A stretch of 64,000 nt of DNA from Bradyrhizobium lablabi (GTDB lineage Bacteria > Pseudomonadota > Alphaproteobacteria > Rhizobiales > Xanthobacteraceae): NCBI RefSeq assembly GCF_018131005.1, contig NZ_JAFCJK010000007.1, positions 248,001-312,000 of the forward strand, written 5' to 3'. The translations under genes and the position numbers were made by a program. Under the pieces are notes generated by a model, which saw only the letters and a program-made list of their open reading frames with translations, ran no database searches and was not told the origin of the DNA. Below are positions 50,832-59,835 of the stretch, piece by piece; position 1 is the first letter of the stretch, and each line of letters starts with the position of its first letter.

Positions 50832-51130
50832 GCAATCGGCGCGAACAGCCGCTCGCCATTCGATGGGTCCTTCGGCCCGCGAAAAGGTTCAGCCTGCGCC
50901 GGAATCTTTGCGCCCGATACCGCTGATCGCCCCTGCGCCCCGCCAGGCGTCAGGCGTCAGGCGGAACCGCGTCAAGCGGAATTCACCCTTCGTTCCCGGA
51001 TTCACACCCGCCATTGTGTGAATCGTGCATAAGGCACATCCCTCCTTTCGCTTCGCCCCAGCCTGGCGCTTTATCGCCGCCCCACTGGGAGAATCCCAGC
51101 AACGACGAATTCAGAAGACTAAGCTGGTCC

Positions 51131-52636
51131 ATGGCCTTGATTGATTCGAACGTCCGCAAGCTCGCGCCCGATGCCGCCGCAACGCCGGCCTATCGAAGTG
51201 CACCGCACAACATCGAAGCGGAACAGAGCCTTCTGGGCGCCATCCTGGTCAATAATGATGCGTTCTACCGGGTGTCCGACTTTCTGGAGCCGAAACACTT
51301 CTTTGAGCCACTGCACCAGACAATCTACGAGACCGCCGCAAGCCTGATCCGGATGGGCAAGGTGGCAACCCCGGTCACGCTGAAGACCTTCCTGCCAGCC
51401 GATACGGACATCGGCGGCATGACGGTCAGCCAGTACCTCGCACGCCTCGCGGCCGAGGCGACCACCATCATCAACGCCCAGGACTACGGCCGCACCGTCT
51501 ATGACCTCTGCCTGCGGCGCGATCTGATCCGGATCGGCGAGGACATCGTCAATGTCGCCTTCGACGCGCCGGTCGACTTTGCCCCGCGCGCTCAGATCGA
51601 GGACGCCGAACGGCAACTCTACGCGCTCGCCGAGACCGGCCGCTATGACGGCGGCTTCCAGCGCTTTTCGCAGGCGCTCACGGTCGCCGTCGACATGGCG
51701 GCCAAGGCGTTCCAGCGCGACGGCAAGCTGTCGGGCATCTCGACCGGCCTGCGCGACCTCGACTCCAAGATGGGCGGGCTGCAGCCCTCCGACCTCATCA
51801 TCGTGGCCGGCCGCCCCGGCATGGGCAAGACCTCGCTGGCCACCAATATCGCTTACAACATCGCCAGGGCCTATGAGGGCGAGGTGCAGGCGGACGGGAC
51901 CATCAAGGCCGTCAACGGCGGTGCGGTCGGCTTCTTCTCCTGCGAAATGTCCGGCGAACAGCTCGCCACCCGTATTCTCGCCGAGCGCACCGGCATCCCC
52001 TCCAGTTCGATCCGCCGCGGCGGCATCACCGAAATGGATTTCGAGAAGATCCGCGACTGCTCGATCGAGTTGCAGTCGCTGCCCTTCTATGTCGACGAGA
52101 CCGGCGGCCTGTCGATTTCGCAGCTCACCGCGCGCGCCCGCCGGCTGAAGCGCCAGAAGGGCCTCGACCTGATCGTGATCGACTACATCCAGCTCTTGCA
52201 GGGCTCGGGCAAGCGCGGCAACGACAACCGCGTCCAGGAAATCACCGAGATCACCACCAGTCTGAAGGCGCTGGCGAAGGAATTGAACGTCCCCGTGATC
52301 GCATTGTCGCAGCTCTCGCGTCAGGTCGAAAGCCGCGACGACAAGCGTCCGCAACTTTCGGACCTTCGTGAATCCGGCTCGATCGAGCAGGACGCAGATG
52401 TCGTGATGTTCGTCTATCGCGAGGAATATTATCTCGCCAACAAGGAGCCGCGGCCCGGCACGCCGGAGCACGAGAAGTGGCAGACGGAGATGGGCCTCGC
52501 CCATGGCAAGGCCGAAGTCATCATCGGCAAACAGCGCCACGGCCCGACCGGCACCGTCGAACTGCACTTCGAGGCAAGCGTCACCCGGTTTGGCGACCTC
52601 GCGCCCGACGGCCAGGTTCCGGATCGCGGCTATTGA
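51131..52636 (+). CDS. dnaB: Replicative DNA helicase
   Basis: 501 aa hexameric 5'-3' helicase at the fork. N-terminal domain APHNIEAEQSLLGAILVNNDAFYRVSDFL binds primase. The RecA-like domain has Walker A GRPGMGKTS, Walker B LIVIDYIQLLQ, and DLRESGSIEQDADVVMF. ATG 51131 (MALIDSNVRKLAPD) is the natural start; the frame is open upstream. It lies 48 bases before alr on the same strand. Confidence 0.97.
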   Translation: MALIDSNVRKLAPDAAATPAYRSAPHNIEAEQSLLGAILVNNDAFYRVSDFLEPKHFFEPLHQTIYETAASLIRMGKVATPVTLKTFLPADTDIGGMTVSQYLARLAAEATTIINAQDYGRTVYDLCLRRDLIRIGEDIVNVAFDAPVDFAPRAQIEDAERQLYALAETGRYDGGFQRFSQALTVAVDMAAKAFQRDGKLSGISTGLRDLDSKMGGLQPSDLIIVAGRPGMGKTSLATNIAYNIARAYEGEVQADGTIKAVNGGAVGFFSCEMSGEQLATRILAERTGIPSSSIRRGGITEMDFEKIRDCSIELQSLPFYVDETGGLSISQLTARARRLKRQKGLDLIVIDYIQLLQGSGKRGNDNRVQEITEITTSLKALAKELNVPVIALSQLSRQVESRDDKRPQLSDLRESGSIEQDADVVMFVYREEYYLANKEPRPGTPEHEKWQTEMGLAHGKAEVIIGKQRHGPTGTVELHFEASVTRFGDLAPDGQVPDRGY

Positions 52637-52684
52637 GGACGTGATGCGGTTGAACGCTCCCAGCCCCCCGCGTAAAACGGTGAG

Positions 52685-53908
52685 ATGAACATCGCGACTG
52701 ACCCGAAATCGCAACTTTCGTCCGAAGCCAACCTGGCGGCCCCCCCGACCGCGATCGGTATCCTGACCGTCGATCTCGACGCCATCGTCGCCAACTGGCG
52801 CAAGCTCGAGAAGACGGCAGTGCCGGCCGAATGCGCCGCCGTGGTCAAGGCCAATGCCTATGGCTGCGGGGCCGAACAGGTCACGCGCGCGCTCGCCAAT
52901 GCCGGCTGCAGGACCTTCTTCGTCGCGACCGTCGAGGAAGCGGCTGCGGTCCGCGCGGCTGCGCCGCAGGCTACCATCTACGCGCTCGGCGGCTTCTTTC
53001 CGAATAGCGGCGACAGCTACGCCAGGATCGACTGCAAGCCGGTGATCGGCGATCTCAACGAACTCGCCGAATGGGACGTATTCTGCCGCCGCTCCGGCTG
53101 GTCCGGCGGCGCCGCTGTTCATATCGACACCGGCCTGAACCGGCTCGGGCTCACGGTCAGCGAGGCGCAGGGCATCATCCCGCGCATCAATGCGGGCGAC
53201 CACGGCATCACGCTCGTCATGAGCCACCTCGCCTCCGCAGAGTTGCTCAACAATCCCGCGAATGCCAGGCAGCTTTCGACGTTCCGTGAGATCGCAAGCC
53301 TGTTCACGGGCGTGCCCGCCTCGCTGGCGAACTCCTCCGGCGTCTATCTGGGAGCACCATTCCAGTTCGACATGGTTCGACCGGGGGCTGCGCTCTATGG
53401 CGTCAACCCGACGCCGGAAGCCGACAATCCGATGCAGCAGGTGGTCGAGCTCAAGGCGCGCATCGTGCGGATTCGCAACATCGAGCGCGGCGAGACCGTC
53501 GGCTACGGCGGCACCTGGACCGCGCGGCGGCCGACCCGGCTCGCAATCGTCTCCGCCGGCTATGCCGACGGTTATTTCCGCGCGGCCAGCTCCAACGACG
53601 GCACCCGTGGCGCCGAAGTCGTCGTCGCCGGCAAGCGCTGCCCGATCGCCGGCCGCGTCTCGATGGACCTGATCGCGGTCGACGTCACCGACCTCGACAA
53701 GAGCGCGGTGCGCCGCGGTCACATGGCGACGCTGATCGGCGAAGGCATCACCGTCGATGAACTCGCGCATCATTTCGGCACCATCGGCTACGAGGTGCTG
53801 ACCAGCCTCGGCCGCCGCTTCGCGCGGGTCTACAAGGGCGGCAACGCCGTTGTCGATCCCGTCGCTCTCCCCTCGCCGCCGGCCGAGCCTGCGGCGGCGT
53901 CGAGCTGA
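52685..53908 (+). CDS. alr: Alanine racemase
   Basis: 407 aa, PLP-dependent, makes D-alanine for peptidoglycan. The PLP Lys is residue 55 in AAVVKANAYGCG. HIDTGLNRLG, NSSGVYLG, VRPGAALYGVNP and GYGGTW are conserved, the last carrying the second catalytic residue (Tyr). ATG 52685 follows GGTGAG. The order dnaB-alr-(xth)-radA is typical of related genomes. Confidence 0.96.
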   Translation: MNIATDPKSQLSSEANLAAPPTAIGILTVDLDAIVANWRKLEKTAVPAECAAVVKANAYGCGAEQVTRALANAGCRTFFVATVEEAAAVRAAAPQATIYALGGFFPNSGDSYARIDCKPVIGDLNELAEWDVFCRRSGWSGGAAVHIDTGLNRLGLTVSEAQGIIPRINAGDHGITLVMSHLASAELLNNPANARQLSTFREIASLFTGVPASLANSSGVYLGAPFQFDMVRPGAALYGVNPTPEADNPMQQVVELKARIVRIRNIERGETVGYGGTWTARRPTRLAIVSAGYADGYFRAASSNDGTRGAEVVVAGKRCPIAGRVSMDLIAVDVTDLDKSAVRRGHMATLIGEGITVDELAHHFGTIGYEVLTSLGRRFARVYKGGNAVVDPVALPSPPAEPAAASS

Positions 53909-53938
53909 CGACGTCCGCCTCCGCGGTCGCCTGCACGC

Positions 53939-54709
53939 ATGAAGATCGCGACCTTCAACATCAACAACATCAATCGCCGGCTGCCGAACCTCTTGCGCTG
54001 GCTTCGCGCGGCCAAGCCCGATGTCGTCAGCCTGCAGGAGTTGAAGGCAAGCGATGCCGAGTTTCCGCTTCCTGTGCTCGAGAAGGCCGGCTACGGCGCA
54101 GTATGGCGTGGACAGAAGACGTGGAACGGAGTCGCGATCCTCGCACGCAACGCCGAGCCGGTCCTGATCCGCACCGCCCTGCCCGGCGACGCCGGCGATC
54201 ACGAGGCGCGCTACATCGAAGCCGCCGTGCGCGGCGTTGTCGTCACCAGCCTTTATTTGCCGAACGGCAATCCGCAGCCTGGACCGAAATTCGACTACAA
54301 GCTCGCCTGGTTCAAGCGGCTGCGCGCGCACTCGGCGAAGCTGCTTAAGCAGGATGTCCCGGTCGTGCTCGCCGGCGACTACAACGTCGCGCCGACGCAG
54401 CTCGACATCTACCCGACGCGCTCCTGGGACAAGGACGCGCTGATCCAGCCGAAGAGCCGAGCCGCGTTCAAGGCGCTGGTCGAACAAGGCTGGTGCGACG
54501 CGATCCGAACCCTGCATCCCAAAACGCCGATGTTCACCTTCTGGGACTACAAGCGCAACCGCTGGCCGCGCGATGCCGGCTTGCGGCTCGATCATTTGCT
54601 GCTCAGCCCCGCGCTTGCGCAACGGCTGACCAAGGCCGGCGTGGACCGCGATATCCGCGGCGAGGACGGCGCCAGCGACCATGCGCCGGCGTGGGTGGTG
54701 TTGAAGTGA
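53939..54709 (+). CDS. xth: Exodeoxyribonuclease III (AP endonuclease)
   Basis: 256 aa Mg-dependent EEP-fold nuclease of base-excision repair. Motifs: MKIATFNINNINRRLPNLLRWL (metal-ligand Asn), SLQELKASD (Glu ligand), AGDYNVAP, LDHLLLSP and SDHAPAWV (catalytic His). ATG 53939. It follows alr by 30 bases. Confidence 0.95.
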   Translation: MKIATFNINNINRRLPNLLRWLRAAKPDVVSLQELKASDAEFPLPVLEKAGYGAVWRGQKTWNGVAILARNAEPVLIRTALPGDAGDHEARYIEAAVRGVVVTSLYLPNGNPQPGPKFDYKLAWFKRLRAHSAKLLKQDVPVVLAGDYNVAPTQLDIYPTRSWDKDALIQPKSRAAFKALVEQGWCDAIRTLHPKTPMFTFWDYKRNRWPRDAGLRLDHLLLSPALAQRLTKAGVDRDIRGEDGASDHAPAWVVLK

Positions 54710-54760
54710 TGGGCAAAGCGTTTTTTGCTCCTGTCGAACCGCGTCCGCTGTCCTCGGCTG

Positions 54761-54905
54761 TCATTGCGAGCCACCGGGTTGCGCGAATGCGCGCCCGATG
54801 ACAGGCTCCACGAAGCAATCCATTGCCCTGCAAGCGAAGGCATGGATTGTTTCGTCGCTCCAGCGCAAATTGCCTTTGCAATTTGTCGCGAGCTCCTCGC
54901 AATGA
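54761..54905. repeat. MITE-like inverted-repeat element (tcattgcgag family), longer copy
   Basis: Bounded by tcattgcgag (54761-54770) and its complement ctcgcaatga (54896-54905). Inside are a second inverted pair, cgaagcaatccat (54811-54823) with atggattgtttcg (54842-54854), and an internal caaattgc/gcaatttg hairpin. A shortened relative is at 62859-62910. There is no coding capacity. Confidence 0.75.
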
Positions 54906-54974
54906 TGGGGCTAGAGTCCGATTCAGTTTTCAGACGGCGATGAGGATGCGAGTTTGCATTCTCGCGGCACGATC

Positions 54975-55438
54975 CGCCCGAGCTTTGCGTCTCTTTCCGC
55001 CCTCTCCCGAAATGGAGGGGGCGCAGGGAATGCCGGGTGCGCGCTGCACCCGCGGTCTCGTGTGCAAAAGCAGAAAGATACACACACGAGCATACAGGTT
55101 CAGCGGAGGCAGTCCGGCATTCCCTGCGCGATGGTTTTACGGCTTATACGTGCTCTCTCCGGCGAGACCGGGCTTGGTTGTCACCGTCGTCCGCAAGAGG
55201 CATTGGCCTCTCGCGAACTTGCCACCTGCGTCGGGGCGGCAAGACCACACGATTTCACCGTCCGCCCTGGCACGTTCGTCTCGTGTGCCGCGGCGGCCAC
55301 CGCATCTCGACCCAACGCTCGTGACGATCGCGAAGCGCCCCTCGATCGGGTGAGACGGGCGGATTCATAGACTGATTTGCATTTCGGAAAAACAGAAATA
55401 TTTTTCGCCTCGGCACTTGCGGCGTCGGGCAAATCAGT
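54975..55438. repeat. ~460-bp structured intergenic repeat, copy B (inverted relative to copy A)
   Basis: Corresponds in reverse to 3109-3568. The outer stem is 16 bp and perfect (55021-55036 with 55114-55129). The inner stem is CTCGTGTG/CACACGAG (55057-55064 with 55083-55090), and GGGTGC/GCACCC (55035-55051) is kept. Relative to copy A the stems differ at positions that change together on both sides, so pairing is preserved. The terminal pair actgatttg/caaatcagt is at 55371-55379 and 55430-55438. The rest of the gap (54710-55646) shows no gene. Confidence 0.85.
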
Positions 55439-55646
55439 GCCTCCGCGGCAGCGAGTTTCACGCGCCGACGTGGACATGGTAACGGCGCCGGTCAACTACC
55501 GGTTCGGCGGGCCGGCCGTCGCCGGGTATTGAACGTTCCACCATAGAGTCCCCTCATGTTGGGGAAACGCCTTTGAGATCGGGCGAGGCAATGCAAGATT
55601 CTTTACGAGTTTGCAGTTAGGGTCGCCGAGAGGAGGCGTCCTCGAC

Positions 55647-56027
55647 ATGCGAACGGCGCACACAGGCCCGGACTATCCCTACGGCTCCCTGCCACTAAAG
55701 CCGCAGTGGCGCGAGTCTTGGGCGCGCGGCATCGCCCTGCTTGTCATTGCATGCGCTGCTATCTCGCTGACACTGCACCTTGGGGTCTGGCCGATCGAAC
55801 GCCTGGCGCTGCTGATCATCTTCCCGGCTCTGCTCGGAATTACACTCGCATTCGCACCCGACCCGCCTGCCCTGATTTCGCGGCTGGCCAAGCGGCTGAC
55901 GGTCGCGGGCTGCGCCATCGGCACCCTGTCGGGTGTATGGCTTGCGCCGATGATTCTTCTCGTGCCGGTGCTGCTTGCGGCCTCGGTCGCGATTGGAACG
56001 TTGTACGAGGGCAACCAGCGTGGCTGA
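55647..56027 (+). CDS. Small membrane protein of unknown function
   Basis: 126 aa from ATG 55647, with GAGGAGG upstream. A short polar start (MRTAHTGPDYPYGSLPLKPQW) is followed by three hydrophobic segments (IALLVIACAAISLTLHLG; LALLIIFPALLGITLAF; LAPMILLVPVLLAASVAIG). No family is recognised. Its stop overlaps the start of the next membrane protein by 8 bases, so the two are likely made together. Confidence 0.7.
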   Translation: MRTAHTGPDYPYGSLPLKPQWRESWARGIALLVIACAAISLTLHLGVWPIERLALLIIFPALLGITLAFAPDPPALISRLAKRLTVAGCAIGTLSGVWLAPMILLVPVLLAASVAIGTLYEGNQRG

Positions 56028-57315
56028 TGCCGAGCACATCGTCGCGGCTGCCCGGGTCGCACTACTGCTTGGACCGGCCGTGGCAACGATGTTGCTCCTG
56101 ATCGTCGTGCGCTCGACGCCGCGGCAGGCAACGGCGGCGATGCTGGCCGGGCTCTGGCAGCTTCCGGCCCTGCTTCTTCTCAATCTCGTCGCACAGCGCC
56201 TCGGCTGGTGGCGCTTTCAGGCCGACGATGCATCCGTGCTCGGCCTGCCGATCGATCTCTGGATCGGCTGGGCGCTGTGGTGGGGACCGCTTGCGGTGCT
56301 GCTCTCGCGCAAGCTGCCGACGCTGCTCATCCTTACCGCAATGGTGATTGCCGACATCGTCTTCATGCCCCGCCTCGCTCCGCTGGTCGTGCTCGGCGAA
56401 TACTGGTGGATCGGCGAAATCGTCGCGGTGCTGCTTGTGCTTGTCCCCGCGCTCGTGCTGGCCCGCCTGACGGAGGCCGATCGACACCCTGTGCTGCGCA
56501 CCTGTTTCCACGCCCTTGCGTGGGGCGGCTATATGCTGCTTGTTCTCCCGGCCTGTGTCCTGGCCTGGGAAGGACGCGACTATATCGGGACGCTCACGAA
56601 CGCCTCCCCGTTGCGATGGACGATTGCGCTGATCATCGGCCTGCCGTCGCTCTTGATCGGCTGGGCTGCCGCGCACGAATTCGCGCTGGTCGGCCGGGGC
56701 ACGCCGGTGCCTTACGATCCGCCGAAACGCGTGGTGACGAGCGGCCCCTATGCCTCGATCGCCAATCCCATGCAACTGACGTCGGCGCTGGTGATGGCGG
56801 CGCTCGCCATTCTCACCGCATCCGCCGCGGCGTGGCTGCTGCCGGCGATGTTCCTGATCTTCGATAGCGTGTTCGCGTCCTGGTACAATCGCGTGCACAT
56901 CGCGTTGGCGATGCCCGAGGACTGGGCGCGCTATCGCGCCGAAGTGCGCGACTGGCGATTTCGCGCGCGCCCCTACATCTCCCGCACCGCGACATTGCGC
57001 TTCCCGGACTCCGGTCGAGACTCCAGGGCGCTGGCCTGGCTGATGCGGCATGTCGCCGATGGACTGAAGATCGAGATGGCGCCGTCACGGCCATCGGTGC
57101 TGCGCCAGCGGATTGTCTATGTCAGCAGCGATCCCGATCTCGACGCGGTCGGAATTGCCGCGTTCGGACGTGCGCTCGAGCATCTCGGCGGAATACCGGC
57201 CTTTATCGGCTGGATGATGCGTCTCCCGGGCGCCAACCATCTTGTGGAACTCGTCACCTTTCTCGTCCCGTTGCGACGCCTGAACACGCGCCTTGCGCTA
57301 TGGTCGCGGTCGTGA
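56020..57315 (+). CDS. ICMT/NnrU-like membrane methyltransferase-family protein with an extra C-terminal domain
   Basis: 431 aa from GTG 56020, with GAGGGC upstream. About nine hydrophobic segments. The region VVTSGPYASIANPMQLTSALVMAA, then MPEDWARYRAEVRDW, matches the isoprenylcysteine-carboxyl-methyltransferase/PEMT fold (the GPY...NP motif near residue 250 contacts SAM). The last ~120 residues (from RALAWLMRH) are a soluble-looking addition with a YVSSDPDLDAVG segment that I do not recognise. The substrate is unknown; bacterial members methylate small or lipid substrates. It precedes a TauE-type transporter. Confidence 0.75.
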   Translation: MADAEHIVAAARVALLLGPAVATMLLLIVVRSTPRQATAAMLAGLWQLPALLLLNLVAQRLGWWRFQADDASVLGLPIDLWIGWALWWGPLAVLLSRKLPTLLILTAMVIADIVFMPRLAPLVVLGEYWWIGEIVAVLLVLVPALVLARLTEADRHPVLRTCFHALAWGGYMLLVLPACVLAWEGRDYIGTLTNASPLRWTIALIIGLPSLLIGWAAAHEFALVGRGTPVPYDPPKRVVTSGPYASIANPMQLTSALVMAALAILTASAAAWLLPAMFLIFDSVFASWYNRVHIALAMPEDWARYRAEVRDWRFRARPYISRTATLRFPDSGRDSRALAWLMRHVADGLKIEMAPSRPSVLRQRIVYVSSDPDLDAVGIAAFGRALEHLGGIPAFIGWMMRLPGANHLVELVTFLVPLRRLNTRLALWSRS

Positions 57316-57343
57316 CGCAACCGGCTGCACCGGGAACAGTGAG

Positions 57344-58069
57344 TTGGGCTACATCTTCGTCCTCACCGTCGGCCTGATCGCCGGCACCATCTCGGGCATC
57401 GTCGGCACCGGCTCGTCGATCATGCTGATGCCGGTGCTGGTCTATCAGTTCGGGCCCAAGCAGGCGGTGCCGATCATGGCGGTGGCGTCGGTGATGGCGA
57501 ACCTTTCGCGCATTCTCGCCTGGTGGCGCGAGGTCGACTGGCGCGCCTGCGCGGCCTATTCAATCACGGGCATTCCGGCCGCGGCGCTCGGTGCGCGCAC
57601 GCTGCTGGCGCTGCCTTCGCGCGCGGTCGACGTCGCGATCGGCGTCTTCCTGATCGCGATGGTGCCGGTCGGGCACTGGCTCGCGCGGCATCGCTTGAAA
57701 GCCAATCTCTGGCACCTCATGCTCGGCGGAGCAGTGATCGGCTATCTCACCGGCATCGTGGTTTCGACCGGGCCGCTCAGCGTCCCGCTGTTCCTGTTCT
57801 ATGGTCTCAGCAAGGGTGCGTTCCTCGCCACCGAGGCGGCGAGCTCGCTCGGGCTTTACCTGAGCAAATCGGTGACCTTCGAACGCTTCGGCGCGCTGAC
57901 CGCAGCAGTCGCGCTGAAGGGCCTGATCGCGGGATCATCGCTGATGGTCGGCGCCTTCATCGCAAAGCGCTTCGTGCTGCGTCTGAGACCCGAGTCGTTC
58001 CGCCTGTTGATGGACGCCATCATGCTGGCAGCGGGTGTTTCGCTGCTGTGGTCGGCTGTGACGTCGTGA
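57344..58069 (+). CDS. TauE/SafE-family anion permease
   Basis: 241 aa with seven to eight membrane helices; start probably TTG 57344 after GGGAAC, although TTG 57293 overlapping the previous gene cannot be excluded. The repeat signature GTISGIVGTGSSIMLMPVL and the second-half GYLTGIVVSTGPLSVPLFLFYGLSK are those of TauE/SafE transporters, which export sulfite or sulfoacetate and related organosulfur or carbon acids. The actual cargo is unknown. It is 28 bases after the ICMT-like gene and on the same strand. Confidence 0.82.
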   Translation: MGYIFVLTVGLIAGTISGIVGTGSSIMLMPVLVYQFGPKQAVPIMAVASVMANLSRILAWWREVDWRACAAYSITGIPAAALGARTLLALPSRAVDVAIGVFLIAMVPVGHWLARHRLKANLWHLMLGGAVIGYLTGIVVSTGPLSVPLFLFYGLSKGAFLATEAASSLGLYLSKSVTFERFGALTAAVALKGLIAGSSLMVGAFIAKRFVLRLRPESFRLLMDAIMLAAGVSLLWSAVTS

Positions 58070-58180
58070 GACCTTGGCTGTACTCGCCAAGTCCGCGGGC
58101 GGCAAGGCGAAGGCTCCGTGCCGTCTGTCATTCCGTGCTATGCAGGATTCGGATTCGCAGGGATTGTCGAACTCTCCTCC

Positions 58181-59668
58181 ATGCCCAAATCGACCCTCTC
58201 CTTTGTCTGCCAGAATTGCGGCGCGGCGTATAATCGCTGGCAGGGCAAGTGCGATTCCTGCGGCGAGTGGAACACGCTGGCCGAGGAGGACACATCGGGC
58301 TCGGTGCCCGTGTCGATCCGCTCCAAGCGCAAGGGCCGGACGTTTGCGCTGGAATCACTGTCCGGCAAGACGCAGGACGCGCCGCGGCTGTCCTCGGGAA
58401 TGGCCGAGCTCGACCGCGTCACCGGCGGCGGTTTCGTGCGCGGCTCGGTGCTGCTGGTCGGCGGCGATCCCGGCATCGGCAAATCGACGCTGCTGACGCA
58501 AGCGACAAGCATGATGGCGCGCGCCGGGCATCGCGCGGTCTACATATCAGGCGAAGAGGCGGTGGCGCAGGTGAGGCTGCGCGCCGAGCGGCTCGGGCTT
58601 GCGGATGCGCCGGTGCAACTCGCCTCCGAGACCTCGGTCGAGGACATCGTCTCGACGCTGTCGGAAGGCGCGGTCCCTCGCCTGATCGTGATCGACTCGA
58701 TCCAGACCATGTGGACCGACACGGTGGAATCAGCGCCGGGCACGGTGACCCAGGTTCGCGCCTCCGCGCAGGCCCTGATTCGTTTCGCCAAGAAGACCGG
58801 CGCCGCGATCATCCTCGTCGGCCACGTGACGAAGGACGGGCAGATCGCGGGGCCGCGCGTGGTCGAGCACATGGTCGATGCGGTGCTGTCGTTCGAGGGC
58901 GAAGGCTCGCAGCAATTCCGAATCTTGCGCTCGGTGAAGAACCGCTTCGGCGCGACCGATGAGATCGGCGTGTTCGAGATGACCGGGCTCGGCCTGCGCG
59001 AGGTCACCAACCCTTCCGAATTGTTCCTGTCCGAACGCGATCTCGGCAGTCCGGGGACGGCGGTGTTTGCCGGCATCGAGGGCACGCGCCCCGTACTGGT
59101 CGAGTTGCAGGCGCTGGTGGCGCCGACCTCGCTCGGGACGCCTCGCCGCGCCGTGGTGGGCTGGGACCCGAGTCGGCTGTCGATGGTGCTGGCGGTGCTG
59201 GAGGCCCATTGCGGGGTGAAACTCTCCGGCCATGACGTCTACCTCAACGTCGCCGGCGGGTTGCGCATCCAGGAACCGGCTGCGGACCTCGCTGCGGCCG
59301 CGGCGCTTGTGTCGTCGCTGGTGAACGCGCCGCTGCCGACCGATGCGGTCTATTTCGGCGAGGTTTCGCTCTCCGGTGCGGTCCGGCCGGTGGCGCAGAC
59401 CCCGGCCCGGCTGAAGGAGGCCGCCAAACTGGGCTTTGGTCGCGCCATCCTGCCCGAATCAGCCCGTGGCGAGGCCAGCGGCGATGCCGGACTCGGCCTG
59501 AGCAGTGTCGGCAATCTGACAACCCTGGTCGCCGAAATCGCCGCACGCGGTGTGCCACGAGGCGACCGCGACCGGGGTACTCCACGGGGAAACCGGGGCG
59601 TTCCACCGGACGGCGAGGCGACTGAGAAAAATGCCACACCGGCCCGATTCCGTCGCGAGAACGGCTAA
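58181..59668 (+). CDS. radA: DNA repair protein RadA (Sms)
   Basis: 495 aa. The zinc finger has Cys 10, 13, 24 and 27 (CQNC...CDSC). The RecA-like ATPase has Walker A GGDPGIGKST, and the RadA-specific motif VKNRFGATDEIGVFEM. The C-terminal Lon-like domain has LGTPRRAVVGWDPSRLSMVLAVLEAHCG. It drives branch migration of recombination intermediates. A Gly/Arg/Pro tail (DRDRGTPRGNRGVPPDG) ends the protein. ATG 58181 after CTCCTCC... is the family start. Confidence 0.96.
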   Translation: MPKSTLSFVCQNCGAAYNRWQGKCDSCGEWNTLAEEDTSGSVPVSIRSKRKGRTFALESLSGKTQDAPRLSSGMAELDRVTGGGFVRGSVLLVGGDPGIGKSTLLTQATSMMARAGHRAVYISGEEAVAQVRLRAERLGLADAPVQLASETSVEDIVSTLSEGAVPRLIVIDSIQTMWTDTVESAPGTVTQVRASAQALIRFAKKTGAAIILVGHVTKDGQIAGPRVVEHMVDAVLSFEGEGSQQFRILRSVKNRFGATDEIGVFEMTGLGLREVTNPSELFLSERDLGSPGTAVFAGIEGTRPVLVELQALVAPTSLGTPRRAVVGWDPSRLSMVLAVLEAHCGVKLSGHDVYLNVAGGLRIQEPAADLAAAAALVSSLVNAPLPTDAVYFGEVSLSGAVRPVAQTPARLKEAAKLGFGRAILPESARGEASGDAGLGLSSVGNLTTLVAEIAARGVPRGDRDRGTPRGNRGVPPDGEATEKNATPARFRRENG

Positions 59669-59835
59669 AGCGGCGTGACGTATCAGGCCCTCGCCGCTAT
59701 ACATCCGGCGCGCGGGACAGGGTGTTTTCCGGCCTTGCCGAAGGCCCCCGGTGCCCCTCAGCTAGAAGCGGCACCGAAACGCCGATTCGCCGGTGCCCGT
59801 GAGACCGTAGCCAGACCAGCGGACCTGACCAGCCG

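Larger units (their letters stand above)
50346..51130. other. 785-base gap between cfa-like gene and dnaB
   Basis: It contains two low-confidence small genes (listed separately), a hairpin GTGCCGCA/TGCGGCAC (50636-50658) with a 7-base loop, and a perfect 8-bp inverted repeat attcacac/gtgtgaat (51000-51007 with 51016-51023). That repeat overlaps the 10-mer CATTGTGTGA (51012-51021), also found upstream of the cfa-like gene at 48975-48984. The dnaB promoter should lie here but was not identified. Confidence 0.5.

Noticed and set aside
51000..51023. Inverted repeat attcacac/gtgtgaat upstream of dnaB as a replication origin element
   Set aside because: No DnaA-box cluster, AT-rich unwinding region or nearby origin-type genes; dnaB alone is not evidence of an origin.
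51119..54682. 1187-codon open frame on the minus strand opposite dnaB, alr and xth
   Set aside because: It is antisense to three well-recognised genes; the translation has no family features and reflects the high GC content and codon bias of the sense strand.
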